Source: Paraburkholderia terricola (GTDB lineage Bacteria; Pseudomonadota; Gammaproteobacteria; Burkholderiales; Burkholderiaceae). Taken from it: a stretch of 64,000 nt of DNA. The notes beneath the pieces were generated by a model, which was given only the letters and a program-made list of their open reading frames with translations, was not told where the DNA came from and made no database searches. The translations under genes and the position numbers were made by a program. The stretch lies in NCBI RefSeq assembly GCF_900142195.1, contig NZ_FRAB01000002.1, forward strand, positions 253,170 through 317,169. The letters run 5' to 3'. Of the stretch, positions 29,474 through 37,968 are shown piece by piece (position 1 is the first letter of the stretch; every line of letters begins with the position of its first letter).

Positions 29474-30274
29474 ATGCAACGTCGTTTCATCCTCAAGCTG
29501 GCCGCCGCGCTCGGCGCCGCCTCGCTGTTCGCCGCCACCACGGCGGCTCACGCTGAAGACACGATCAAGGTCGGCGTCACGGGCGGTCCGCACGCGCAGA
29601 TCATGGAAGTCGTGAAGACGGTCGCGGCGAAGAACGGTCTGAACATCAAGGTCGTCGAATTCTCCGACTACGTGCAGCCCAACGCCGCGCTCGCCGGCGG
29701 CGATCTGGACGCGAACAGCTACCAGCACGAGCCGTACTTGCAGGCGCAGGTGAAGGACCGCGGCTACAAGCTGATTCGCGTCGCCGACACGGTCACCTAT
29801 CCGATGGGCATCTATTCGAAGAAGGTGAAGACGCTGGCCGAACTGCAGCCGGGCGCGAAGATCGCGGTGCCGAACGATCCGACCAATGGCGGCCGGGCAC
29901 TCTTGCTGCTGCAAAAGCAGGGTCTGCTGAAATTGCGCGCCGACGCGGGGCTGAAGGCGACGCCGCTCGACATCGTCGAGAATCCGAAGAAGCTGAAGAT
30001 CGTCGAACTCGACGCCGCGCAGATTCCGCGTTCGCTGAACGACGTGGAAGCGGCCGCGATCAACACGAACTTCGCGATGGAAGCGGGTCTCAAGCCCAAA
30101 CAGGACGCCATTGCGATCGAAGATCCGAAGGGGCCGTACGTGAACATCATCGCGATTCGCGAAGCCGACAGGAACAAGCCGTGGGTCGCCAAGCTGGTTG
30201 CGGCGTATCACTCGCCGGAAGTGAAGCAGTTCGTTGAAGGCAAGTTCGGCGGCGCGGTGATTACCGCCTGGTGA
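29474..30274 (+). CDS. metQ: Methionine ABC transporter substrate-binding protein
   Basis: The 266-aa NlpA/MetQ-family binding protein has a signal peptide (1-27, cleavage about AHA-ED) without a lipobox Cys, so it may be soluble in the periplasm rather than lipid-anchored like E. coli MetQ. Family segments include DYVQPNAALAGGDLDANSYQHEPYL and KIAVPNDPTNGGRALLLL. It is the last gene of metNIQ and is followed by a terminator. Confidence 0.94.
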   Translation: MQRRFILKLAAALGAASLFAATTAAHAEDTIKVGVTGGPHAQIMEVVKTVAAKNGLNIKVVEFSDYVQPNAALAGGDLDANSYQHEPYLQAQVKDRGYKLIRVADTVTYPMGIYSKKVKTLAELQPGAKIAVPNDPTNGGRALLLLQKQGLLKLRADAGLKATPLDIVENPKKLKIVELDAAQIPRSLNDVEAAAINTNFAMEAGLKPKQDAIAIEDPKGPYVNIIAIREADRNKPWVAKLVAAYHSPEVKQFVEGKFGGAVITAW

Positions 30275-30336
30275 GTCCGGCAGCCATGTGAACATGGCAA
30301 GCACGACGGCAATGCAAATTTAGAGTCGTGAATCGG

Positions 30337-30363
30337 AGCCCGGGGTTGTCACCCGGGTTTTTT
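30337..30363 (+). terminator. Terminator of metNIQ
   Basis: A CCCGGG/CCCGGG stem extended by one G-U and one A-T pair, with a 7-nt loop, is followed by six T. It overlaps the -35 of a probable etfB promoter. Confidence 0.88.
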
Positions 30364-30388
30364 CGTGATTAAAATAGAACGATCGTTC
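30346..30388 (+). promoter_or_regulatory. Probable etfBA promoter with palindromic operator
   Basis: TTGTCA (30346-30351) and TAAAAT (30370-30375) are 18 bp apart. A perfect 12-bp palindrome, GAACGATCGTTC, lies at 30377-30388, right where transcription would start. This placement suits a dimeric repressor, for example of TetR type. A second -10-like TATAAT is at 30467-30472, nearer the gene. Confidence 0.55.
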
Positions 30389-30512
30389 GCTATTGCCGTC
30401 ACGCCGCTGGGGAGCGATATCCTCCTGCTAAAGCACCCGCGACAAGGCTCCCGCAAGGGCAGTCGTTATAATGTTCGCTGGGTTGACGTATTCGTAACTT
30501 TGGAGCGTGTGC

Positions 30513-31262
30513 ATGAAAATCCTGGTGCCAGTCAAGAGAGTGGTCGATTACAACGTGAAAGTCCGGGTGAAGTCGGACGGCACGGGCGTCGACATCGCGA
30601 ACGTGAAAATGTCGATGAATCCGTTCGACGAAATCGCGGTGGAAGAGGCGGTGCGTCTGAAGGAAGCGGGCGTGGCGACCGAGGTGATCGCGGTGTCGTG
30701 CGGCGTCACGCAGTCGCAGGAAACGCTGCGCACGGCGCTGGCGATCGGCGCGGACCGCGCCGTGCTGATCGAATCGAATGAGGAACTGCAGCCGCTGGCG
30801 GTCGCCAAGCTGCTGAAGGCGCTGGTCGACCGGGAGCAGCCGCAACTGGTCATTCTCGGCAAACAGGCGATCGACGATGATTCGAACCAGACCGGCCAGA
30901 TGCTTGCCGCGCTCGCCAGCCTGCCGCAAGCGACGTTTGCGTCGAAGGTTGTCGTGGCCGACGGCAGGGCCACCGTGTCGCGCGAAGTGGACGGCGGTGC
31001 CGAGACGCTGTCGCTCAAGCTGCCCGCCGTGGTCACGACCGATCTGCGCCTGAACGAGCCGCGCTACGTGACGCTGCCGAACATCATGAAGGCGAAGAAG
31101 AAGCCGCTGGAAACGCTCAAGCCCGAGGACCTCGGTGTTGACGTCACGCCGCGCCTGAAGACGCTGAAAGTCGCCGAGCCGCCGAAGCGCTCCGCTGGCG
31201 TGAAGGTGGCGGATGTGAAGACGCTGGTCGAGAAGCTGAAGAATGAAGCCAAGGTGCTTTAA
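30513..31262 (+). CDS. etfB: Electron transfer flavoprotein subunit beta
   Basis: The 249-aa AMP-binding subunit of ETF collects electrons from acyl-CoA dehydrogenases. The start [20 protein letters not shown] and the segment [20 protein letters not shown] are family features. [19 protein letters not shown] is part of the signature. The ATG at 30513 has GGAG 7 nt upstream; a GTG at 30507 is less likely. etfA follows after 22 nt. Confidence 0.96.
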   Translation: MKILVPVKRVVDYNVKVRVKSDGTGVDIANVKMSMNPFDEIAVEEAVRLKEAGVATEVIAVSCGVTQSQETLRTALAIGADRAVLIESNEELQPLAVAKLLKALVDREQPQLVILGKQAIDDDSNQTGQMLAALASLPQATFASKVVVADGRATVSREVDGGAETLSLKLPAVVTTDLRLNEPRYVTLPNIMKAKKKPLETLKPEDLGVDVTPRLKTLKVAEPPKRSAGVKVADVKTLVEKLKNEAKVL

Positions 31263-31284
31263 GTAAAACGCGGAGACAGGGCAA

Positions 31285-32220
31285 ATGACGAATCTTGTAT
31301 TGGCAGAACATGACAACGCATCGATCAAGCCGGCGACGCTGAACACGATCGCAGCGGCGCAGAAGATCGGCGGCGACATTCACGTGCTGGTGGCGGGCTA
31401 CAACGCGCAGGCCGCGGCGGACGAGGCCGCGAAGATCGCGGGTGTGTCGAAGGTATTGCTGGCCGACGCGCCGCAACTGGAAGCGGGCCTCGCGGAAAAC
31501 GTCGAGGCGACGGTGTTCGACATCGCGAAGGACTACACGCACATCCTCGCGCCGGCCACGCCTTACGGCAAGAACATCACGCCGCGTATCGCCGCGAAGC
31601 TGGACGTCGCGCAGATCAGCGACATCACCGCGGTGGATTCGGCCGACACGTTCGAGCGCCCGATCTACGCGGGCAATGCGATCGCCACGGTGCAGTCGCA
31701 GGACCCAATCAAGGTCATCACCGTGCGCACGACCGGTTTCGATGCGGTCGCGGCCGAAGGCGGCAATGCAGTGGTGGAAAAGATCGACGCCGCGGCGGAC
31801 CAGGGTATCTCGCAGTTCGTGAGCCGTGAACTGACGAAGCTGGACCGTCCCGAACTGACCTCGGCGAAGATCATCGTCTCGGGCGGCCGCGGTCTGGGCA
31901 ATGGCGAGAACTACACGAAGGTGCTCGAGCCGCTGGCCGACAGGCTGAACGCGGCGCTGGGCGCCTCGCGCGCGGCGGTCGATGCGGGCTTCGTGCCGAA
32001 CGACTATCAGGTCGGGCAGACCGGCAAGATCGTCGCGCCGCAGTTGTACATCGCGGTCGGCATCTCCGGTGCGATCCAGCATCTGGCGGGCATGAAGGAC
32101 AGCAAGGTGATCGTCGCGATCAACAAGGACCCGGAAGCGCCGATTTTCAGCGTCGCCGATTATGGTCTGGTGGGTGATCTGTTCACGCTTGTGCCTGAGC
32201 TCGTTGGTGAGCTCGGCTAA
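31285..32220 (+). CDS. etfA: Electron transfer flavoprotein subunit alpha
   Basis: The 311-aa FAD-binding subunit has the C-terminal FAD domain with [40 protein letters not shown] and the ending [13 protein letters not shown]. The dimer passes electrons to ETF-ubiquinone oxidoreductase. It is followed by a terminator and then by an acyl-CoA dehydrogenase, its likely electron source. Confidence 0.96.
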   Translation: MTNLVLAEHDNASIKPATLNTIAAAQKIGGDIHVLVAGYNAQAAADEAAKIAGVSKVLLADAPQLEAGLAENVEATVFDIAKDYTHILAPATPYGKNITPRIAAKLDVAQISDITAVDSADTFERPIYAGNAIATVQSQDPIKVITVRTTGFDAVAAEGGNAVVEKIDAAADQGISQFVSRELTKLDRPELTSAKIIVSGGRGLGNGENYTKVLEPLADRLNAALGASRAAVDAGFVPNDYQVGQTGKIVAPQLYIAVGISGAIQHLAGMKDSKVIVAINKDPEAPIFSVADYGLVGDLFTLVPELVGELG

Positions 32221-32257
32221 ACGCCGCAGCGCCGTAAAAGGCGTCTGACAAAACAGG

Positions 32258-32295
32258 AAAGGGCGCGGGGCCATCAAGTCCGGCGCCCTTTTTTT
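32258..32295 (+). terminator. Terminator after etfA
   Basis: A 9-bp stem (32258-32266 with 32283-32291) around a 16-nt loop ends in seven T. It separates etfBA from the acyl-CoA dehydrogenase gene, although read-through is possible. Confidence 0.85.
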
Positions 32296-32320
32296 ATATC
32301 AAGGCAGGAGGAGAACTGAA

Positions 32321-34111
32321 ATGAGCTATACGGCGCCCATCAAGGACATGCTGTTCGTGATGAAGGAACTGGCCGGTCTCGAGGAAATCGCGACGCTGCC
32401 GGGCTTCGAGGACGCGAACCTCGACACGGCTCAGGCCGTGCTCGAAGAATCGGCGAAACTATGCGGCGAAGTACTGGCGCCGCTGAACGTCGAAGGCGAT
32501 CGCAATCCGAGCAGTTGGAAAGACGGTGTGGTCACCGCCACGCCGGGTTTCAAGGACGCGTTCCGCCAGTTCGCCGAAGGCGGCTGGCAAGGCGTGCAGC
32601 ATCCGGTCGACTACGAGGGCCAGGGCCTGCCGAAGCTGATCGCGACACCCTGCGTCGAAATGCTCAACGCGTCGAACCTGTCGTTCGCGCTGTGTCCGTT
32701 GCTGACCGACGGCGCGATCGAAGCGCTGCTCACCGCCGGCACCGAAGCGCAAAAACAGACCTATGTGCCCAAGCTGATTTCCGGCGAATGGACCGGAACG
32801 ATGAACCTGACCGAGCCGCAAGCCGGCTCCGATCTCGCGCTGGTGCGCACGCGCGCCGAGCCGCAGGGCGACGGTTCGTTCAAGCTGTTCGGCACGAAGA
32901 TCTTCATCACATGGGGCGAGCACGACATGGCGAAGAACATCGCCCATCTCGTGCTGGCGCGCACGCCGGATGCGCCCGAGGGCGTCAAGGGCATTTCGCT
33001 CTTCATCGTGCCGAAGTTTCTCGTCAACGAAGACGGTTCGCTCGGCGAGCGCAACGACGTGCATTGCGTGTCGATCGAGCACAAGCTCGGCATCAAGGCG
33101 AGCCCGACCGCCGTGCTGCAATTCGGCGATCATGGCGGCGCGATCGGCCATCTGATCGGCGAGGAAAATCGCGGTCTCGAATATATGTTCATCATGATGA
33201 ACGCGGCGCGTTTTGCGGTGGGGATGCAGGGGGTCGCCGTGTCGGACCGCGCGTATCAGAAAGCGGTGGCGTACGCGAAGGATCGCGTGCAAAGCCGTCC
33301 GGTGGATGGCTCCGCGAAGCAGCCGGTGGCGATCATTCAGCATCCCGACGTGCGCCGCATGCTGGCGACGATGCGCGGCCTGACCGAAGCGTCGCGCGCG
33401 CTCGCCTATGTCGCCGCCGCTCACTGCGATATCGCGCATCGTCATCCCGACGAAGGCACGCGCGCCGAACATCAGGCGATCTACGAATTTCTCGTGCCGA
33501 TCGTGAAGGGCTGGAGCACGGAGTTGTCGATCGACGTCGCGAGCCTCGGCGTGCAGGTGCATGGCGGCATGGGCTTCATCGAGGAAACGGGCGCCGCGCA
33601 GTATTACCGCGACGCGCGCATTCTGCCGATTTACGAAGGCACGACCGCGATTCAGGCCAACGACCTGATCGGCCGCAAGACCGTGCGTGACGGCGGCAAG
33701 GTGGCAAAGTCGCTGCTCGCCGGCATTGCGGGAACGGTGGAGGCGCTGGGTTCGCAGCAAGGGGCGGCGTTCGATTCGATGAAGACGTATCTGGCGCAGG
33801 GACATCGCTCGTTGAGCGCGGTGGTCGATTTCGTTGTGGCGAATACGAAGGGCGATCCGAACGCGGTGTTTGCCGGCAGCGTGCCGTATCTGAAGCTCGC
33901 GGGCATCGTGCTCGGTGGCTGGCAAATGGCGCGCGCGCTGCTCGTGGCGGCTCAGAAGCGCGATGAGGACCCGTCGTTTTACGGCGCCAAGATCGCGACC
34001 GCGCAGTTTTATGCGGAGCATGTGTTGCCGCTGGCGTCGGCGCTGGAAGCGTCGATCGTCAATGCGAAGGGCGGCGAGGGCGTGCTTGCGTTGTCGGAAG
34101 ACCAGTTCTGA
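32321..34111 (+). CDS. Acyl-CoA dehydrogenase (long form)
   Basis: The 596-aa FAD enzyme introduces the 2,3-double bond in acyl-CoA and passes electrons to ETF. It is longer than the usual 380-400 aa. It has an N-terminal extension (MSYTAPIKDMLFVMKEL) and a C-terminal acyl-CoA dehydrogenase-associated domain (about 460-590), as in the DmdC/FadE5-like group. MNLTEPQAGSDLALVRTRAE and HGGMGFIEETGAAQYYRD are core motifs. The catalytic Glu is expected in YEGTTAIQ. A strong AGGAGGAG site precedes the ATG. The chain length it acts on cannot be told from sequence. Confidence 0.93.
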   Translation: MSYTAPIKDMLFVMKELAGLEEIATLPGFEDANLDTAQAVLEESAKLCGEVLAPLNVEGDRNPSSWKDGVVTATPGFKDAFRQFAEGGWQGVQHPVDYEGQGLPKLIATPCVEMLNASNLSFALCPLLTDGAIEALLTAGTEAQKQTYVPKLISGEWTGTMNLTEPQAGSDLALVRTRAEPQGDGSFKLFGTKIFITWGEHDMAKNIAHLVLARTPDAPEGVKGISLFIVPKFLVNEDGSLGERNDVHCVSIEHKLGIKASPTAVLQFGDHGGAIGHLIGEENRGLEYMFIMMNAARFAVGMQGVAVSDRAYQKAVAYAKDRVQSRPVDGSAKQPVAIIQHPDVRRMLATMRGLTEASRALAYVAAAHCDIAHRHPDEGTRAEHQAIYEFLVPIVKGWSTELSIDVASLGVQVHGGMGFIEETGAAQYYRDARILPIYEGTTAIQANDLIGRKTVRDGGKVAKSLLAGIAGTVEALGSQQGAAFDSMKTYLAQGHRSLSAVVDFVVANTKGDPNAVFAGSVPYLKLAGIVLGGWQMARALLVAAQKRDEDPSFYGAKIATAQFYAEHVLPLASALEASIVNAKGGEGVLALSEDQF

Positions 34112-34135
34112 CGTTGCACGCTTGAGCTAAACGAC

Positions 34136-34168
34136 AACGGCGCCTTGATTGAAGGCGCCGTTTGTTTT
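34136..34168 (+). terminator. Bidirectional terminator between acyl-CoA dehydrogenase and dadA
   Basis: An 11-bp perfect stem (34136-34146 with 34152-34162) carries a 5-nt loop, with TTTGTTTTT on the plus strand. It lies between two convergent genes. Confidence 0.9.
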
Positions 34169-34200
34169 TGGACCGCCGGCGAACCGCCAGGCGTTAAACC

Positions 34201-35487
34201 TCAAGCATAAGCCGGCCGATGCGCACCGCCGGTCTCGCCGAGATAGCGATGCACCGACAGATCGTCCGCCTTGATGGCCGGCTGCTTGCCCGACATCACG
34301 TCGGCGAGCAACTGGCCCGAGCCGCACGACATGGTCCAGCCCAGCGTGCCGTGGCCCGTGTTCAGAAACAGGTTCGGCACGGGCGTGCGGCCGACGATCG
34401 GCGTGCCGTCGGGCGTCATTGGACGCAGACCGGTCCAGAAGCTCGCCTTCCACGTATCGCCACCGCCGGGGAACAGATCGTTTACGCACATCTCGAGCGT
34501 TTCGCGGCGCGCCTCGCGCAACGATTTATCGAAGCCGACGATCTCCGCCATGCCGCCGACGCGAATGCGGTTGTCGAAACGCGTGATCGCGATCTTGTAG
34601 GTTTCGTCGAGCACGGTTGAAACGGGAGCCGCCGCTTCGTTGACGATTGGCGCGGTGATCGAATAACCCTTGAGCGGATAGACCGGAATCTTGACCAGAC
34701 CGGACAGGAATTGGGTCGAGTACGAACCCAGCGCGACGACGAACGAATCGGCGCGCACCAGTTCACCGCCGCACTGCACGCCCGCGATGCGGTCGCCCGC
34801 CAACGCGAGTGCGTCGATCGGCGTGTTGTAGCGGAATTTCACGCCCAGTTGCTCGGCGAGCGCGGCGAGGCGCGTGGTGAACATCTGGCAGTCGCCGGTT
34901 TCGTCGCCCGGCAGACGCAGCCCGCCTGTCAACTTGTGCGACACCGCGGCGAGCGCCGGTTCGGCTTGCGCCAGTTCGGCCGGCGACAGCAGTTTGAACG
35001 GCACGTTGGCTTCCCGCAGCACGGCGATGTCTTTCGCGGCGCCGTCGAATTGCTGCGGGGTGCGGAACACCTGCAGCGTGCCGCCGGTGCGCCCTTCGTA
35101 TTGAAGGCCGGTTTCGGCGCGCAGCGCCTGCAGGCAGTCGCGGCTGTATTCGGCGAGCCGGACCATGCGGCCCTTGTTCACCGCATAACGCGACGACGTG
35201 CAGTTCTGCAGCATCTGCCACATCCATTGCAACTGGAATTGCGTGCCGTCGAGCCGAATGGCCAGCGGCGCATGCTTTTGAAACATCCATTTGACGGCTT
35301 TCAGCGGCACGCCCGGCGCGGCCCACGGCGACGCGTAACCCGGCGAGATTTGCCCCGCATTGGCGAAACTGGTTTCGAGCGCCGGGCCCGCCTCGCGATC
35401 GATGACGGTCACTTCATGGCCGGCGCGCGCCAGATAGTACGCGCTCGTCACCCCGACGACGCCACTGCCCAAAACGACGACTCGCAT
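34201..35487 (-). CDS. dadA: D-amino acid dehydrogenase small subunit
   Basis: The 428-aa FAD enzyme oxidises D-amino acids, chiefly D-alanine, to 2-oxo acids. The dinucleotide-binding motif is [20 protein letters not shown] at the N-terminus. The segment [20 protein letters not shown] is characteristic of DadA. The C-terminal FAD contact is [21 protein letters not shown] lies before the ATG. It is divergent from lrp, as in other bacteria where an Lrp-type regulator controls dadA. No alanine racemase gene (dadX) follows. Confidence 0.95.
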   Translation of the reverse strand: MRVVVLGSGVVGVTSAYYLARAGHEVTVIDREAGPALETSFANAGQISPGYASPWAAPGVPLKAVKWMFQKHAPLAIRLDGTQFQLQWMWQMLQNCTSSRYAVNKGRMVRLAEYSRDCLQALRAETGLQYEGRTGGTLQVFRTPQQFDGAAKDIAVLREANVPFKLLSPAELAQAEPALAAVSHKLTGGLRLPGDETGDCQMFTTRLAALAEQLGVKFRYNTPIDALALAGDRIAGVQCGGELVRADSFVVALGSYSTQFLSGLVKIPVYPLKGYSITAPIVNEAAAPVSTVLDETYKIAITRFDNRIRVGGMAEIVGFDKSLREARRETLEMCVNDLFPGGGDTWKASFWTGLRPMTPDGTPIVGRTPVPNLFLNTGHGTLGWTMSCGSGQLLADVMSGKQPAIKADDLSVHRYLGETGGAHRPAYA

Positions 35488-35580
35488 AGATGCTCCAGGA
35501 AACGGAAGAGATAGGACGGGGCGCGCTCGCCGATTCGTTTGGATTCATTCGATTAACGAGGTGCAACGCGGATCAACCAG

Positions 35581-35603
35581 TGTTAACCGCTATACTATTA
35601 ACA
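35581..35603 (+). promoter_or_regulatory. lrp promoter with dyad operator
   Basis: TGTTAA (35581-35586) and TTAACA (35598-35603) form a dyad around an 11-bp spacer that contains TATACT (35591-35596), a good -10. The dyad in the dadA-lrp divergent region is a candidate site for Lrp itself. Confidence 0.45.
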
Positions 35604-35652
35604 GTCAGGCAGTTTTTGTTATTGTATTTTCAGGATTTTCAGCAAAAACATC

Positions 35653-36141
35653 ATGCGTACACAACGCCAACCGGTCCGGTCCCTCGACAAACTCGATCAC
35701 AAGATTCTGCGGCTCCTGCAACAGGACGGCAGGATGGCGATGAAAGACCTCGCGGAACAGGTCGGGCTGTCGGTTACGCCGTGCATCGAGCGCGTCAAGC
35801 GAATGGAACGCGATGGCGTGATCACCGGCTACCACGCGCGCGTGAACCCCGCCGAGCTTGGCGCGGCGCTGCTCGTGTTCGTCGAGATCACGCTGGACCA
35901 CAAAAGCGGCAACATGTTCGACCAGTTCCGCCGCGAGGTGCAGAAGATCCCCGAGGTGCTGGAATGCCACCTCGTGTCGGGCGACTTCGACTATCTGATC
36001 AAGGCGCGCATCGGCGAAATGGCCGATTACCGCAAGCTGCTGGGCGACATCCTGCTGCAACTGCCCGGCGCGGTGCAGTCGAAAAGCTATGTGGTGATGG
36101 AAGAGATCAAGGAGACGCTAACGATCGCGGTCGGCGAATAA
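35653..36141 (+). CDS. lrp: Leucine-responsive regulatory protein
   Basis: The 162-aa Lrp/AsnC-family regulator has an N-terminal helix-turn-helix (LAEQVGLSVTPCIERVKRME, about 36-55) and a C-terminal RAM domain that binds amino acids (ECHLVSGDFDYLIKARI). It is very close to E. coli Lrp along its full length. Its divergent position next to dadA suggests it activates dadA when alanine is plentiful. The intergenic dyad also suggests autoregulation. The ribosome-binding site is poor. Confidence 0.92.
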   Translation: MRTQRQPVRSLDKLDHKILRLLQQDGRMAMKDLAEQVGLSVTPCIERVKRMERDGVITGYHARVNPAELGAALLVFVEITLDHKSGNMFDQFRREVQKIPEVLECHLVSGDFDYLIKARIGEMADYRKLLGDILLQLPGAVQSKSYVVMEEIKETLTIAVGE

Positions 36142-36187
36142 ACCGCCGCGCGGCGCGCAAAGCGGGGCTCGACAAACGGCGTAAACA

Positions 36188-36203
36188 CTGTATATTTATA
36201 CAG
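36188..36203 (+). promoter_or_regulatory. LexA (SOS) box
   Basis: CTGTATATTTATACAG is a perfect match to the CTGT-N8-ACAG LexA site with the usual AT-rich centre. It ends 30 nt before the ATG of the radical SAM gene and contains the likely -10 (TATATT or TATACA), so bound LexA would block transcription. Confidence 0.85.
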
Positions 36204-36233
36204 GTGTTTTGCGCCGTTTTTGCGTGCTTATCC

Positions 36234-37361
36234 ATGACCAACTCCCACATCCGCTTCGCAACCGAATTTCCGATTGCTCCGCCCACCCCTCGCAAGGGGC
36301 GCGGGGCCGTGACGAATCTGCAAGGCCGCTACGAAGTCGACCAGCGTGAGGCGGTGGACGACGGTTGGCTGTCCGCGGCCGAGGAAGAGGGCGAGCCCAA
36401 GGCCTTGCGCACTCAGGTGTTCGAAGAGCGCGCCAAAAGCATTCTCACGCGCAACGCGTCGCCGGACATTCCGTTCGGCGTGTCGCTCAATCCGTATCGC
36501 GGCTGCGAACACGGTTGTATTTATTGTTTTGCGCGGCCCACGCATAGTTATCTGGGGCTGTCGCCGGGGCTCGACTTCGAAAGCCGCATTTACGCGAAGG
36601 TGAACGCGCCGGAATTGCTCCAGCGCGAACTGTCGAAAAAATCCTACGTGCCGGAGCCGATCGCGCTGGGTGTCAATACCGACGCCTGGCAGCCCGTCGA
36701 GCGCGATTTACGCCTCACGCGGCGGGTGGTGGAGGTGCTTGGCGAGCGCAACCATCCGTTTGCGGCGATCACGAAATCGTCGCTGATCGAGCGCGATCTC
36801 GATCTGCTCGCGCCAATGGCGGCGCGTGGTCAATTCATGGCGGCGATCACCGTTACCACCTTGGACGCGGAAATCGCCCGCACCCTCGAACCGCGCGCGG
36901 CCACGCCGTCGCGCCGTTTGCGCACCATCCGCACGTTGAGTGAGGCGGGCATTCCGGTCGGCGTCAGCATCGCGCCGGTGATCCCGTTCGTCACCGAACC
37001 GGATATGGAGCGCGTGCTGGAGGCATGTGCCGAAGCCGGCGCGTGCAATGCGAGCTATATCGTGCTGCGTCTTCCGTGGGAAGTGGCGCCGCTATTCAAA
37101 GACTGGCTCGCGGCGCATTTTCCCGATCGCGCGGAACGGGTCATGGGCCGTGTGCGCGATATGCGGGGAGGAAAGGACTACGACTCCGACTTCTCCAAAC
37201 GAATGAAGGGAGAAGGCTTGTGGGCGGATCTGCTCAAGCAGCGCTTCCAGAATGCCGTGCGCCGTCTGGGATTGAACCGGCGTGACCGCGGCATTCTCGA
37301 TATGTCGCACTTCCGTCGGGTCGAACCGGCGCGTGACGATTCCCAACTGGATCTTTTCTAG
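36234..37361 (+). CDS. PA0069-family radical SAM protein
   Basis: The 375-aa radical SAM enzyme has the CX3CX2C cluster motif with Cys91, Cys95 and Cys98 in NPYRGCEHGCIYCFARPTH. It belongs to the group distantly related to spore photoproduct lyase. The substrate is not known. A perfect LexA box just upstream places it in the SOS response, which argues for a role in DNA damage. The open frame extends back over lrp, but the ATG at 36234 follows the LexA-controlled promoter. The C-terminal tail is basic and ends DSQLDLF, which resembles a clamp-binding QLxLF motif. Confidence 0.9.
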   Translation: MTNSHIRFATEFPIAPPTPRKGRGAVTNLQGRYEVDQREAVDDGWLSAAEEEGEPKALRTQVFEERAKSILTRNASPDIPFGVSLNPYRGCEHGCIYCFARPTHSYLGLSPGLDFESRIYAKVNAPELLQRELSKKSYVPEPIALGVNTDAWQPVERDLRLTRRVVEVLGERNHPFAAITKSSLIERDLDLLAPMAARGQFMAAITVTTLDAEIARTLEPRAATPSRRLRTIRTLSEAGIPVGVSIAPVIPFVTEPDMERVLEACAEAGACNASYIVLRLPWEVAPLFKDWLAAHFPDRAERVMGRVRDMRGGKDYDSDFSKRMKGEGLWADLLKQRFQNAVRRLGLNRRDRGILDMSHFRRVEPARDDSQLDLF

Positions 37362-37376
37362 CCGGGCGCGCGGCTG

Positions 37377-37844
37377 TTATTGCGAGAGTGCTTTGGCTGC
37401 TTGCACCTGGCCTTCGAAGTAGGTCTGGAATGAAATGGCGAGGCCTGTCATCAGCAGGAACGCGCCGATCAGCAACGAAAAGATCACGATGAAAATGACG
37501 GTCCAGCCGGAGCGGCTTTTGCGCTGGGTCCGCGCGTTGAACTGCGCATCCCATTTCTCGTCGGGACGCAGCCCGTAGACGATCGCGGCAAGAAACGCGG
37601 CGAGCAGCGAAACCGCGCCCGGAAACGCCAAGGTCCAGCCGAGCATCGAAGCGCGTTCGCTCGCCACCACCAGCATGGCGCCCGGAATGCCTATCAGCGT
37701 GCCGAGCAAATGCGCCCAGCCGTAAATGTCGCGCATGCCGTGGAGATAGAAGCGGTGAGCTCCGAGGCTGCCGAAGAAGAACGCCAGCGCGGCGGTCATT
37801 GTCTTGGATTTGAACCGCGATGAAGTCGAAGCAAGGGTGGACAT
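37377..37844 (-). CDS. TM2/NINE-domain membrane protein
   Basis: The approximately 155-aa protein has a TM2 domain. KTMTAALAFFFGSLGAHRFYL and the following GWAHLLGTLIG segment form the first helix pair, and two to three more transmembrane helices follow, the last near residues 122-146. Function is unknown. The start at 37844 (MSTLASTSSRF) places the TM2 domain near the N-terminus; a longer frame to 37928 exists. It converges on the radical SAM gene, 15 nt apart, without a clear terminator. Confidence 0.82.
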   Translation of the reverse strand: MSTLASTSSRFKSKTMTAALAFFFGSLGAHRFYLHGMRDIYGWAHLLGTLIGIPGAMLVVASERASMLGWTLAFPGAVSLLAAFLAAIVYGLRPDEKWDAQFNARTQRKSRSGWTVIFIVIFSLLIGAFLLMTGLAISFQTYFEGQVQAAKALSQ

Positions 37845-37968
37845 GTAGGCGAGGGCAGAAGTGACGGGGCGGTCGAAAGGAGCGGCGCACCGGTGGGCGC
37901 AGACCGGTGCGCATTCTACGCCCGCCACGCGCTGCCGGGCACGTGGCGGGCGGTCGCGCTGTGGCGGC

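Noticed and set aside
35490..36233. Upstream extension of the radical SAM frame over lrp
   Set aside because: It overlaps the certain lrp gene in another frame and crosses the LexA box. The family start fits 36234.
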